A stretch of DNA of 60,799 bases from Hoylesella buccalis ATCC 35310 (GTDB lineage: Bacteria; Bacteroidota; Bacteroidia; Bacteroidales; Bacteroidaceae): contig NZ_ADEG01000041.1 in NCBI RefSeq assembly GCF_000177075.1, positions 1-60,799 on the forward strand, in the 5' to 3' direction. Shown here one piece after another: positions 9,749 to 18,634 of the stretch (positions within the stretch are counted from its first letter, which is position 1; the number at the start of each line of letters is the position of its first letter). Position numbers and translations under genes: made by a program. Below the pieces are notes generated by a model. That model searched no databases, was not told where the DNA came from, and saw only the letters and a program-made list of their open reading frames with translations.

Positions 9749-10022
9749 GCAAGCGTTCATCAACCATCAGATTAAACTTCTTTGTAAGAGGCTAATAATA
9801 AGACGATTACAAATGCCAACATCTAATCAACAGATTTGAAAATCTAATTTATCCCGTAATGACAACTCTTCACCCTCGAAATAAAACATTCCTACTTTTG
9901 AATGCGGAGATACACGCAGCCCTTCAGCCTGTCTTTTTATCAGATTCTACTAAAATAGCGCTATCCCGTTCTTGTGCATTCGCTCGAATTGAAGGCGTTT
10001 AAAGATATTTATGAGAACATCA
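9749..10022. other. Gene-free stretch before the ExbB operon
   Basis: No convincing ORF, RNA gene or terminator is seen between repeat array A and the promoter at 10023. The sequence is AT-rich with scattered promoter-like TTTG words. Confidence 0.5.
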
Positions 10023-10054
10023 CTTGGCGTTATTAGTCAAAATACGTACCTTTG
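10023..10054 (+). promoter_or_regulatory. Promoter of the exbB-exbD operon
   Basis: TTG at 10024-10026, 20 bases, then TACCTTTG at 10047-10054. The predicted start is near 10061, giving a leader of about 55 bases before the ATG at 10117. Confidence 0.7.
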
Positions 10055-10116
10055 ACCTCATTATAAAATAAGGTAAACAGACCGTACCGTCTGCACCTTG
10101 AAACAATAACTTGAAA

Positions 10117-10941
10117 ATGAAAATATTGTTTACCAAGCTCTTTATAGCCTCATTTTTCATCTTTGCTCATACCATGGCTTTGTCAGCCCAACAGCCCAGC
10201 CATGCAGATTCTATATCAGTTGCGCAAAACGACAGTGTCATACAGGCTGCGATGAACGAAGACCTGGAGGCCGCAACCGACAGTATGGGCATGGTCACAG
10301 AAAGCAATGGCGTGCATCAGTTTTTGAAAACAAAATTTATAGAAGGCAACGCCGGCTTCATGTCGTTGGTGGCCTTAGTGCTCATCTTGGGCTTGGCGTT
10401 CTGCATCGAGCGTATCATTTACCTTAGCTTGTCAGAGATAGATGCCAAGCGATTCATGACCGATGTGACCACAAAGATTGAGAGCAAGGATTTGGAAGGA
10501 GCCAAGCAACAGTGCCAGACAACACGCGGTCCCGTGGCCTCGCTGTGCTACGAGGGGTTAAACCGTGTAGATGAGCCGATTGAGAACATTGAGCGTTCGG
10601 TGGCATCATATGGATCTGTCCAGGCCAGCAACTTGGAGAAAGGCTGTTCGTGGATTACCCTGTTCATCGCCATGGCTCCCTCGTTGGGTTTCTTAGGAAC
10701 GGTCATTGGCATGATTATGACGTTCGACCAGATACAGATGGCCGGCGACATCAGTCCCACCATCGTGGCTGCGGGTATGAAAGTGGCGCTCATCACAACG
10801 ATTTTTGGTATCATCGTGGCCCTCATCTTACAGGTGTTTTACAATTACATCCTGTCAAAAATAGACCATATCACGGCGCAGATGGAAGAGTCGGCCATCA
10901 CATTGCTTGATGCGCTGATGAAACACAAACTATCGAAATGA
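10117..10941 (+). CDS. exbB: MotA/TolQ/ExbB proton channel family protein
   Basis: Inner-membrane channel subunit that couples the proton gradient to a TonB- or Tol-type transducer. ATG 10117 is preferred over an in-frame TTG six bases earlier. The protein has 274 residues: an N-terminal signal-like hydrophobic segment, a periplasmic stretch, a membrane segment (MSLVALVLILGLAFCIERI) and the paired helices of the ExbB core with FIAMAPSLGFLGTVIGMI. An extra N-terminal hydrophobic segment is common in Bacteroidetes ExbB proteins. It overlaps the next gene by four bases and heads a four-gene operon without tonB. Confidence 0.88.
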   Translation: MKILFTKLFIASFFIFAHTMALSAQQPSHADSISVAQNDSVIQAAMNEDLEAATDSMGMVTESNGVHQFLKTKFIEGNAGFMSLVALVLILGLAFCIERIIYLSLSEIDAKRFMTDVTTKIESKDLEGAKQQCQTTRGPVASLCYEGLNRVDEPIENIERSVASYGSVQASNLEKGCSWITLFIAMAPSLGFLGTVIGMIMTFDQIQMAGDISPTIVAAGMKVALITTIFGIIVALILQVFYNYILSKIDHITAQMEESAITLLDALMKHKLSK

Positions 10942-11459
10942 AGCACTTAGACCTACAGCATCGTTCAACGGAACAGCTCTCCAGGTGGGTGCTGTACGCT
11001 TTGTCTGCTCTGACGGCCTGCCTGTTCGCCCTCTACTATCTTATTGGATATGACCAGCCGTACGTTGAGAACCCCGATTTCAACGAACCTTTACTCACTA
11101 CCACCCTACTCTTATTTATGTATACGTTGTTGGCCACGACCGTTGGCATCGGTGTTTGGTCAATCTTGCGTGAAACAAAACGTCGGCGCAGCGAGTCAAA
11201 GGTAAGCAATGGCATACCCACGTCACTAATCAGCCGCTGTGTGGCGGGCGGAACGCTGATGGTCTTCGTCCTGACATTTGTATCGGGTTCAACACAACCG
11301 CTGATGACTAACGGAAAGAGTTTCACGGACGGCATGCTCCTTCGCATGGCCGACCAGTTCATTAACACCTCCATCCTCCTATTGATAGCGGCTGCCTTGG
11401 CCGTGGCTTTTGGCATGACAAGATATTATCGTAAGCAAAAAAGAGAACATGCTGATTAG
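10938..11459 (+). CDS. Four-helix membrane protein of the ExbBD operon
   Basis: No function recognised. The 173 residues have four predicted membrane helices at roughly 15-37, 50-75, 95-113 and 135-157, with basic connecting loops (KRRRSESK near residue 80). It overlaps exbB by four bases and exbD by eleven, so it is translated with them. Position between exbB and exbD suggests an accessory subunit of the energy-transduction complex; this is inference from context only. Confidence 0.75.
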   Translation: MKHLDLQHRSTEQLSRWVLYALSALTACLFALYYLIGYDQPYVENPDFNEPLLTTTLLLFMYTLLATTVGIGVWSILRETKRRRSESKVSNGIPTSLISRCVAGGTLMVFVLTFVSGSTQPLMTNGKSFTDGMLLRMADQFINTSILLLIAAALAVAFGMTRYYRKQKREHAD

Positions 11460-11979
11460 GAAAAGAAGACATGACATCCCAGGACTGAACACCACTTCAA
11501 CGGCCGACATCTCGTTTATGCTGCTGATATTCTTCTTGGTAACCACCTCTATGGACGTGGATAAAGGACTGCGCAGGCAGTTGCCACCGGCACAGCAGGA
11601 AAAGATTGAACAAGAGAGCTTGGTAGATAAGGGCAAACTGATGGAGCTGAAAGTAACGGCAGACAATGTGTTACTGCTCAATGGGCAGCCTATCAACAGG
11701 GACGAGTTGCGCATCAAGACGGAGGAATTCATCACAAGAGTAGGCAAAGAGCATCTCATATCGGTAAGCGCATCACCCGAGGCGGCATACGAAACGTACT
11801 TCAATCTGCAAAACGAGTTGATGACTGCGTATAAAAACGTGCGCAACCGCCTGGCCCGCCAACAATATGGGCAAGCATTCGAAGCATGCAACGAGGCTCA
11901 ACGGAATGTCATCTTAGAACAGTGTCCGCAACGGATTGCAGAGACATACCAGACGAGCGAGGAAGGAGCCAAGCCATGA
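11449..11979 (+). CDS. exbD: ExbD/TolR family protein, first copy
   Basis: Single-span subunit working with ExbB to couple proton flow to a periplasm-spanning transducer. The N-terminus (RKRRHDIPGLNTTSTADISFMLLIFF) is the classic ExbD layout: basic cytoplasmic end, then a membrane helix at about 17-36 carrying the conserved Asp (D20) that takes part in proton flow. A periplasmic domain follows, with a longer than usual tail (about 110-176). It overlaps the previous gene by eleven bases and the next by four. Confidence 0.88.
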   Translation: MLIRKRRHDIPGLNTTSTADISFMLLIFFLVTTSMDVDKGLRRQLPPAQQEKIEQESLVDKGKLMELKVTADNVLLLNGQPINRDELRIKTEEFITRVGKEHLISVSASPEAAYETYFNLQNELMTAYKNVRNRLARQQYGQAFEACNEAQRNVILEQCPQRIAETYQTSEEGAKP

Positions 11980-12449
11980 TCAGCTTCAGAAAACGACAAC
12001 ATTTCGTGCCGAACCTGAACACGTCATCCCTTCCCGACTTGATTTTCACGGTGCTGTTTTTCTTCATGATCGTCACTCACATGCGTGAGGTGACGCTTAA
12101 AGTGAAGTATCGTGTGCCGCAAGGAACCGAATTAACGCGACTTACCAAGAAGTCGGCCGTTTCGTATGTCTACATTGGCGTTCCCCTTTCTACTAGTGGG
12201 ACGGCCAATGAAAGAAATGTCCGCATCCAATTGAATGACAAGTTTGTCACACCTGATGACCTTGTGGACTACATCACTGAGGAGCGTCATCGCATGTTAC
12301 CCGAAGACTTGCAGCAGATGACGGTATCTATTAAAGCCGACAGACAAGTGCGAATGAGCACATTAAACGAGGTGAAGCTGGCACTAAGAAAGGCTAACGC
12401 CCTGCGTATCAACTATTCGGCCACAGAGAAACCATCGCTGAAGAATTGA
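11976..12449 (+). CDS. exbD: ExbD/TolR family protein, second copy
   Basis: Second ExbD subunit, 157 residues. The start at 11976 gives an ATGA overlap with the first exbD and places FRKRQHFVPNLNTSSLPDLIF at the N-terminus, matching the first copy. An upstream in-frame start at 11886 lies inside the first exbD and is rejected. The membrane helix with its Asp (D21) is at about 20-38. Two different ExbD proteins with one ExbB is common in Bacteroidetes and may form a mixed stator. Confidence 0.87.
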   Translation: MISFRKRQHFVPNLNTSSLPDLIFTVLFFFMIVTHMREVTLKVKYRVPQGTELTRLTKKSAVSYVYIGVPLSTSGTANERNVRIQLNDKFVTPDDLVDYITEERHRMLPEDLQQMTVSIKADRQVRMSTLNEVKLALRKANALRINYSATEKPSLKN

Positions 12450-12580
12450 GAATGAGTGGCTATCCATACATGAAGAGTGCCTCTGATACTGCCAAGATAA
12501 TCGGCTTAACAAACAATACAAGAGAAACGAAGAACTTTAAACACAGTGTGTTCATGTCTTCATTTCTCTTGTTCTATAGC

Positions 12581-12612
12581 AAAAAAGTTGAAGCCTTCCT
12601 TGACTTCAACTT
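12581..12612 (-). terminator. Terminator of murF-alr
   Basis: AAGTTGAAG at 12585-12593 and CTTCAACTT at 12604-12612 form a perfect nine-base stem. Read on the minus strand, the hairpin is followed by TTTTTT, so it ends the murF-alr transcript 17 bases after its stop. Confidence 0.85.
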
Positions 12613-12628
12613 ATTCAAAACTTATTCA

Positions 12629-15103
12629 TCAATCTTGATAATACACCCGCTTCACCCTGTTGCTTACCCCCGTAAGCACCTCATAAGGGATGGTTTCGAG
12701 CGTATCTGAGAGCACGGTCACAGGCAAATGATCGCCAAAAATCTCCACTTGGTCGCCTTCCTTGCAATCAATTCCCGTCACGTCAATCATGGCCACGTCC
12801 ATACAAATGTTACCCACATAGTAGGCACGTTGCCCATTAACCAAACAATAGCCATGCCGATTGCCCAAACGCCGGTTCAATCCATCGGCATAACCGATGG
12901 GAATGGCAGCAATCATGCTATCGTGTTCAATCTTTCCCTTTCGGCTATAACCTACCGTATCGCCAGCTTTGACCATGCGCATTTGCAGAATTGTGGTTTT
13001 TAAGGTACTGACGTGATTGATTACTTGGTTGTTTCGAGGGTCGATGCCATACAGTCCTAAGCCCAGCCTGCACATATCCAGCTGCCGCTCGGGGAAATGT
13101 TCAATACCGGCAGAGTTGTCTATATGGCGCAAAATCTTGTGTTGAAAAGCAGCTTGCAACTGTTTACTTGCCATGTCAAACAATGCGAACTGCCGTGCGG
13201 AGAAGTCGTCAAAGTCATCGCTATCCGACCCTACGAAATGCGAAAATACCGAACGAGGAATGATGGCATCCTGATGCTTCAACCGTTCTATCAACCGCTC
13301 CATGTCATTATTGGGATCAAATCCAAGCCGATGCATGCCCGTATCAAGCTTGATATGTACAGGATAGTCGGTGATACCCTCTTTCTCGGCAGCCTTGACG
13401 AGTGCTTCCAGTAAGCGGAACGAGTACACTTCGGGTTCCAAGTCGTAATCGAAAAGCGTTTTAAACGAGCTCATTTCGGGGTTCATCACCATGATATTGG
13501 CCGTGATGCCATTCTTTCTGAGTGTCACACCTTCATCGGCAACCGCCACAGCCAAATAATCCACACGATGGTCTTGCAATGTCTTGGCAATCTCTACCGC
13601 ACCCGCGCCGTAAGCATCTGCCTTGATCATGCAGACCAACTTCGTGGACTGCTTCAAGAATGAACGGAAATGATTCAGGTTGTCGACCACCGCATTGAGG
13701 TTCACCTCAAGGATTGTCTCATGCACTTTCTGCTCAAGCAACTCGCTAAGACTGTCAAATCCAAACCTGCGGGCACCCTTCAGCAAGATTACCTCATCGC
13801 GCAGCGCCTGGAACACGCCACTCTTGATAAAAGCTTCTACCGTTGGAAAGAAATACTTCTGCGTCACTTTGATGGCATCTTGCTGCTCAGTAAGCTGCGG
13901 ACCGATACCAATCAACTTGGTCACGCCACGCTTTACGGCTAAGTTGGAAACCTCTCTGTACAGTTCGGATGCCTCTCGTCCGCTCTGATCAATGTCGCTC
14001 AAAACCAACGTTCGACTACGCCCTTGGTGGTCAGGGCGACGGTTCATGAAGTCGAGTGCGATGTCCAATGAATTGATGTCCGAGTTGTATGAGTCGTTAA
14101 TGAGCGTACACCCATGCTGTCCCTCTTTCACCTCAAGGCGCATGGCTACAGGTTCCAGTTGCTGCATGCGTTGATCCAGCACGTCTGGTGTTACACCTAA
14201 GTGTAGTGACACGATGGCGCAGACAATGGAATTGACCACAGAAGCCTCATCGATGAAGGGCAGCGAATACCAATCTTCCTTACCTTTATAAATATAGGTA
14301 ACGGTCGTCATGGTTTCTTTCTTCTCGACAAATTTCACAAAGAACGGTGCCTCTTTGTCCTTCATCGACCAATAAAGGCGTTCGCCAGGATAGTCGTATT
14401 CAGTGATGACCTTGCTGATAATTTCATCGTCAGCAGGATAAATTAGGGTTTCAGCATCGTGGAAGAGGATAAGTTTTTCACGACATTTATCCTCGATGAG
14501 TCCGAAATTCTCCTGATGCGCGTCGCCAAGGTTGGTCAACACGGCAATGGTGGGTTGTATGATGTCACGCAAAGCATTCATCTCCCCAGGCTTACTAATT
14601 CCCGCTTCGAACACGCCAACCTGCGTTTGTTCATTCATCAACCAAACCGAAAGAGGCACACCAATCTGTGAATTGTAGCTGCGAGGCGAACGAGTGACAT
14701 AAAATTGCGGTGAAAGAAGCTGATACAACCACTCTTTCACCATTGTTTTTCCATTGGAACCTGTGATGCCAACGATGGGAATATCAAACTCATCACGACG
14801 CCGTTCTGCAAGCCTTTGCAGAGCTTTGCGCGTGTCAACAACCTTGAGAAAGTTGGCTTCAGGATAAAGTTTATCGTAACCAACCGGCACAGCCGAAACC
14901 ACAAAGTTGCGAACACCACGCTGATAGAGTTCCGGAATATAATGATGACCATTGTTACGATCGGTCACCAAAGCAAAAAATAAAGTTTCTTCGGGAAAAC
15001 AAAGCGATCGGCTGTCTGTCAAGATGAAGCCTATCTGTGCATTTTTTGTCCCATAACGCCGCGCACCTATGAGTGTGGTAACCTTTTCGATACTATATGT
15101 CAT
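12629..15103 (-). CDS. murF-alr: Bifunctional MurF ligase / alanine racemase
   Basis: One 824-residue chain joins MurF, which adds D-Ala-D-Ala to UDP-MurNAc-tripeptide, to alanine racemase, which supplies D-Ala. The MurF part (about 1-455) has the ATP-binding VGITGSNGKT loop at 112-121 and NDSYNSD. The racemase part begins near ETILEVNLNAVVDNL and carries the PLP lysine in MIKADAYGAG and the catalytic tyrosine in TVGYSRKGK. The ATG at 15103 is chosen over a TTG nine bases upstream. This fusion is known in Bacteroidetes. It is a single-gene unit with its own terminator. Confidence 0.95.
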   Translation of the reverse strand: MTYSIEKVTTLIGARRYGTKNAQIGFILTDSRSLCFPEETLFFALVTDRNNGHHYIPELYQRGVRNFVVSAVPVGYDKLYPEANFLKVVDTRKALQRLAERRRDEFDIPIVGITGSNGKTMVKEWLYQLLSPQFYVTRSPRSYNSQIGVPLSVWLMNEQTQVGVFEAGISKPGEMNALRDIIQPTIAVLTNLGDAHQENFGLIEDKCREKLILFHDAETLIYPADDEIISKVITEYDYPGERLYWSMKDKEAPFFVKFVEKKETMTTVTYIYKGKEDWYSLPFIDEASVVNSIVCAIVSLHLGVTPDVLDQRMQQLEPVAMRLEVKEGQHGCTLINDSYNSDINSLDIALDFMNRRPDHQGRSRTLVLSDIDQSGREASELYREVSNLAVKRGVTKLIGIGPQLTEQQDAIKVTQKYFFPTVEAFIKSGVFQALRDEVILLKGARRFGFDSLSELLEQKVHETILEVNLNAVVDNLNHFRSFLKQSTKLVCMIKADAYGAGAVEIAKTLQDHRVDYLAVAVADEGVTLRKNGITANIMVMNPEMSSFKTLFDYDLEPEVYSFRLLEALVKAAEKEGITDYPVHIKLDTGMHRLGFDPNNDMERLIERLKHQDAIIPRSVFSHFVGSDSDDFDDFSARQFALFDMASKQLQAAFQHKILRHIDNSAGIEHFPERQLDMCRLGLGLYGIDPRNNQVINHVSTLKTTILQMRMVKAGDTVGYSRKGKIEHDSMIAAIPIGYADGLNRRLGNRHGYCLVNGQRAYYVGNICMDVAMIDVTGIDCKEGDQVEIFGDHLPVTVLSDTLETIPYEVLTGVSNRVKRVYYQD

Positions 15104-15223
15104 AAAACTCAATATTTATCAATACAAAGGTAAACTTTTTCTGATGGATGCCAAAGAAAATAAATGTAGATTCAAAATCGAAAGTCAAAAATAGATAGCT
15201 AATAAGTATTTTATGGGACAAAA

Positions 15224-15255
15224 TTTGTACATTCCGTTGAAAACAACTACATTTG
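15224..15255 (+). promoter_or_regulatory. Promoter of rpoD
   Basis: TTTG at 15224-15227, 20 bases, TACATTTG at 15248-15255: a perfect match to the primary sigma promoter of Bacteroidetes. The expected start is near 15262, 24 bases before the ATG. Confidence 0.8.
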
Positions 15256-15285
15256 CAACTATCCATCAAATTGGGCAAACCAACA

Positions 15286-16149
15286 ATGAGACAACTGAAA
15301 ATCACAAAATCAATTACGAATCGGGAAAGTGCTGCTCTCGATAAGTATCTTCAAGAGATTGGACATGAAGACCTAATCTCCATTGAAGAAGAAATTGAAT
15401 TGGCTCAACGCATCAAAAAAGGTGACCGAAAAGCATTAGAGAAGTTGACCAAAGCCAATTTGAGATTCGTGGTTTCAGTGGCAAAGCAGTACCAGAATCA
15501 AGGTTTAAGTCTGCCTGACTTGATCAATGAAGGTAACTTGGGGCTGATTAAAGCCGCAGAAAAATTTGACGAAACACGTGGGTTCAAATTTATATCGTAT
15601 GCCGTTTGGTGGATTAGACAAAGCATCTTGCAAGCTATAGCCGAACAAAGTAGAATCGTAAGGCTACCCTTGAATCAAGTAGGCTCTGTCAACAAAATCA
15701 ATCGGATTCTGAATAAATTCGAGCAAGAACACGAAAGAAGACCAAATGTTGATGAGATAGCTGACCAGATAGACCTACCAGAAGACAAGATTGTAGAGGC
15801 CATGAAAGTCAATGGCAAGCACATCTCCGTTGACGCACCCATCATGGAAGGAGCGGATAGTAGTCTCTTAGACGTGCTTCCTAACACGGAATCACCCATG
15901 GCAGACAACGAGCTGGTGATGGAATCGTTGCGAGAAGAGGTTGCCAGTGCATTGAATGTCCTGAATGAACGTGAACGAAACATCATCGAATGCTTCTATG
16001 GCATCAACCAAAGAGAGATGACACTGGAAGAAATTGGGGATAAATTTGGCCTCACACGAGAGCGCGTCAGACAAATCAAGGAGAAGGCTTTGCGCCGGCT
16101 CAGACAAAATACGAAGAGTAAACAGCTCAAAGCCTACTTAGGCAGATGA
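15286..16149 (+). CDS. rpoD: Primary RNA polymerase sigma factor
   Basis: Housekeeping sigma-70. ATG 15286 gives the N-terminus [20 protein letters not shown], the usual one for this phylum; an in-frame TTG at 15253 overlaps the -7 box and is rejected. At 287 residues it lacks the long acidic region 1.1. Region 2 ([15 protein letters not shown] through [10 protein letters not shown]) and region 4.2 ([32 protein letters not shown] helix-turn-helix near the end) are intact. The promoters found in this window are those this sigma class reads. Confidence 0.95.
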   Translation: MRQLKITKSITNRESAALDKYLQEIGHEDLISIEEEIELAQRIKKGDRKALEKLTKANLRFVVSVAKQYQNQGLSLPDLINEGNLGLIKAAEKFDETRGFKFISYAVWWIRQSILQAIAEQSRIVRLPLNQVGSVNKINRILNKFEQEHERRPNVDEIADQIDLPEDKIVEAMKVNGKHISVDAPIMEGADSSLLDVLPNTESPMADNELVMESLREEVASALNVLNERERNIIECFYGINQREMTLEEIGDKFGLTRERVRQIKEKALRRLRQNTKSKQLKAYLGR

Positions 16150-16222
16150 GCGTAAACAGGTAAAAAGATTATTTTTTTAGATGCTATTTCACCTATGGAT
16201 AAGCATCTTTACAGTTAGAAAT

Positions 16223-16777
16223 ATGAAAGTTAGAAAACTCTTATTGATTATTTTCACCATTGTGATTTCCATACATGTCAATGCCGCAAAAGAAATAACA
16301 GGTACGCACATGTTCGGTTTTGCTGCATCGTTTAACGATTCTACCATCTACATCACGGAGATACAATATGTTGATTCGGCCTATATTGGCAAATCAAACT
16401 TCTTGTTCAGCAGAGAGAATTATTCCTATCAACTGCAAAATTACCTACGTTCTATTGGTGCTGTAACCCCCACTTGCATCACAACTTTCGCCAAAGATCA
16501 GAAGAAAATTGAAAAAAAATATCTTTCCATGCGGAAGAAATATGAGAAGAGTGGAAAGTATACCATCAAATATATTACAGCAACAAACTTCAGGTATCAG
16601 GGCATAATGCCTCAGGCGAGCGACTTGGAACAAGAAAAAGCAGCTAAAAGAAAAGCCAAAGAGGCTAAAAAAGCGGCTAAGATAGCGAAGAAACAAGCCA
16701 AAAGAAAACAAAAATTGGCAGAGAAAGGAATCATTGAAACGAACCAGCCTGTGACAGCTAAAGATACAAAACAATAG
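16223..16777 (+). CDS. Exported basic protein of unknown function
   Basis: No family recognised. From ATG 16223 the protein has 184 residues: a signal peptide (hydrophobic MKVRKLLLIIFTIVISIHVNA, cleavage likely after residue 21), a central domain of about 110 residues with several Tyr and Phe, and a strongly basic tail from about residue 132 rich in Ala-Lys repeats such as AAKRKAKEAKKAAKIAKKQ. It lies between rpoD and the kinase gene on the same strand (27-base gap to the kinase), so it may be part of that group. The basic tail could bind nucleic acid or anionic polymer; this is a guess. Confidence 0.7.
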   Translation: MKVRKLLLIIFTIVISIHVNAAKEITGTHMFGFAASFNDSTIYITEIQYVDSAYIGKSNFLFSRENYSYQLQNYLRSIGAVTPTCITTFAKDQKKIEKKYLSMRKKYEKSGKYTIKYITATNFRYQGIMPQASDLEQEKAAKRKAKEAKKAAKIAKKQAKRKQKLAEKGIIETNQPVTAKDTKQ

Positions 16778-16804
16778 ATTCATACCTGAAGAAAACCAGC
16801 TTTC

Positions 16805-17704
16805 ATGGACTTGCAAACAAATTATTTCACCATAGCTGACCATCATCTCTGCATCAGTTTTCTTCCATCACAGAAGAATAGTATGCACCTCATCCCTTCT
16901 TTCGAACCTTTCAGAAGTGAAAAATTCGGAGAAGATGATGAGCTTTTTTTTGAACTGACAGTAGATGACAACTTAAAACCCATCGCCAAAGACAAGCGCG
17001 AACTCATCAGAAAGTTCGAAACAGGGAATGGTGATACCACCGTGGATTTGCTCGACAACGGCGGCTATCAGTATATTATTAAGAATGTAAAGGGTGCAGA
17101 TTGCTGCATGCTACAAACCGACAAAGACTTCAAACACTGCAAGTGCGCACTCAATGGGAACTACAACATGCGCTGTTTTGGCTTGAGTAACGCACTTATG
17201 TTAATCTTTGCTTTTGCAGGAAGTCGCAAAGAAACCCTCCTCATTCACGCTTCACTGGTTCGACAGGCAGGCTATGGATATGCCTTTATCGCCAAGAGTG
17301 GAACTGGAAAAAGTACACAAGTGAGCATGTGGCTGCGATACCTCGAAGGCTGCGACTTGATGAACGACGACAACCCCGTCATCCGAATAATCGATGGCAA
17401 GCCCTATATTTATGGCAGTCCATGGAGTGGGAAGACGCCTTGTTATCGAAATGTGAAAGCCAAATTGGGCGCCATTACACAAATAGACCGTGCCAGTGCA
17501 AACAGCATTGAGCCACTTAAACCCGTCGAAGCCTTTGCCTCCATGCTCGTTTCATGCTCCATGATGAAATGGGACAAAGACATATTCAACCGCATCTGTG
17601 ACACCGTCACCCACATTATCGAAACAACTGGCATCTACATTCTGCACTGCCTGCCCAACAAAGAGGCTGCCGAAGTTTGCCATGAGGCTATTGCAAAACA
17701 ATAA
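16805..17704 (+). CDS. HPr kinase-like protein (P-loop serine kinase fold)
   Basis: The 299-residue protein has an N-terminal region without a recognised motif and, from about residue 145, an HPrK/PEPCK-like core: LLIHASLV, the Walker A KSGTGKST at 164-171, the acidic MNDDNP at 186-191 and YGSPWSGKTP near 203-212. Related kinases occur in lasso-peptide clusters, where some phosphorylate the precursor, and next to PqqD-like proteins in Bacteroidetes. The substrate here is unknown. It is followed 27 bases later by an S26-like peptidase gene and then a PqqD-like gene, so these probably act together. It is not a true HPr kinase by length or context. Confidence 0.78.
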   Translation: MDLQTNYFTIADHHLCISFLPSQKNSMHLIPSFEPFRSEKFGEDDELFFELTVDDNLKPIAKDKRELIRKFETGNGDTTVDLLDNGGYQYIIKNVKGADCCMLQTDKDFKHCKCALNGNYNMRCFGLSNALMLIFAFAGSRKETLLIHASLVRQAGYGYAFIAKSGTGKSTQVSMWLRYLEGCDLMNDDNPVIRIIDGKPYIYGSPWSGKTPCYRNVKAKLGAITQIDRASANSIEPLKPVEAFASMLVSCSMMKWDKDIFNRICDTVTHIIETTGIYILHCLPNKEAAEVCHEAIAKQ

Positions 17705-17731
17705 AAAGGAGGATAACAAAAGAGAGCGGCC

Positions 17732-18238
17732 ATGTCTTCAAATCCCAAAAACACGCATAGTCATCAACCTGCTGCTAAAGAGTTGCAGATTGAAAACCGT
17801 AAGTTTCTCCCTGAAGTTATCAAACTTTTGAACGAAGGACATACGGTAACTTTGCAATTGAGAGGCTTCAGCATGCGCCCTTTTCTTGAGGACAATCGTG
17901 ACAAAGCACTCCTGACCAAGGCCAAAGACATACAAGTGGGTGATGCGGTTTTAGCAGAAACAGCCCCGAAGCATTATGTCTTACACCGAATTATCAAGAT
18001 TCAAGGAGAAACGGTCACACTAAGAGGAGACGGAAACTTAGGCACAGAGGTGTGTCATGTCAATGACGTACATGGGTATGCGATTGGCTTTTACCGCAAA
18101 GGCCGCACCAAACTCGATAAGACAAACGACATCAAATGGCGCACCTATTCGCACATTTGGATGGCACTTTATCCCATCAGACGCTACCTGTTGGCTGCGT
18201 ACAGAAGAATATGGATTCCGCTATTTGGGCCAATTTAA
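17732..18238 (+). CDS. S24/S26 family peptidase (SipW-like)
   Basis: The 168 residues contain a signal-peptidase fold: RGFSMRPFLED with nucleophile S47, VLHRI with H85, and RGDGN with D100, matching the Ser-His-Asp layout of S26B (SipW/ER type) rather than the Ser-Lys dyad. There is no N-terminal membrane anchor. The C-terminal 30 residues (WMALYPIRRYLLAAYRRIW) are amphipathic or membrane-associated. The gene sits between the HPrK-like kinase and the PqqD-like gene. It may process a small substrate handled by the PqqD protein; no precursor peptide was identified. Confidence 0.75.
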   Translation: MSSNPKNTHSHQPAAKELQIENRKFLPEVIKLLNEGHTVTLQLRGFSMRPFLEDNRDKALLTKAKDIQVGDAVLAETAPKHYVLHRIIKIQGETVTLRGDGNLGTEVCHVNDVHGYAIGFYRKGRTKLDKTNDIKWRTYSHIWMALYPIRRYLLAAYRRIWIPLFGPI

Positions 18239-18260
18239 TCAGAAAACAATAATAAATAAT

Positions 18261-18527
18261 ATGAAAGCAAAAACAGGATTTAATCTACGCAACGTTTGTG
18301 GTGAGCAAGTTATCGTTGCTGAAGGTAGAGAAAACATCGACTTCAGTAACATCATATCCATGAATGAAACCTCAGCTTACTTGTGGAATGCCATTCAGGA
18401 CAAGGATTTTACCGTTGACGACTTGGTAGAATTGCTCACGCAAGAGTATGATGTAGACGAACAAACGGCTCGCAAAGACGCACAAGCGTTGACCAACCAA
18501 TGGCTCGAAGCTGGAATTTGCGAATAG
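18261..18527 (+). CDS. PqqD family protein (RiPP recognition element-like)
   Basis: An 88-residue protein with the PqqD layout: an N-terminal beta region (FNLRNVCGEQVIVAEG), the NETSAYLWNAI helix, then a winged-helix-like DDLVELLTQEY-DVDEQTARKDAQAL segment. PqqD domains bind leader peptides of ribosomal natural products. The start is ATG 18261, 22 bases after the peptidase stop; a longer in-frame opening upstream overlaps the peptidase gene and is rejected. It ends the trio. A long hairpin follows 24 bases downstream. Confidence 0.82.
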   Translation: MKAKTGFNLRNVCGEQVIVAEGRENIDFSNIISMNETSAYLWNAIQDKDFTVDDLVELLTQEYDVDEQTARKDAQALTNQWLEAGICE

Positions 18528-18551
18528 TTCATTCCCTCTCATCTATTAACC

Positions 18552-18597
18552 AGTAACGCCATGGCGATAAGACAAATGTCTACGCCATGGCGTTACT
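18552..18597. repeat. Long perfect inverted repeat between convergent genes
   Basis: AGTAACGCCATGGCG (18552-18566) and CGCCATGGCGTTACT (18583-18597) are exact reverse complements. Inside, AGACA and TGTCT extend the hairpin. No T-run follows on either strand, so it is not a standard terminator, though it sits where the pqqD-like gene (+) and the DPP IV gene (-) converge and may stop or protect both transcripts. Confidence 0.85.
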
Positions 18598-18634
18598 GAT
18601 TACAAACGTTCAATCAACAGACCACCCGATAGGG

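Noticed and set aside
12446..12709. 87-residue ORF after exbD
   Set aside because: It crosses the murF-alr terminator and overlaps the 3' end of murF-alr on the other strand; composition is not protein-like.
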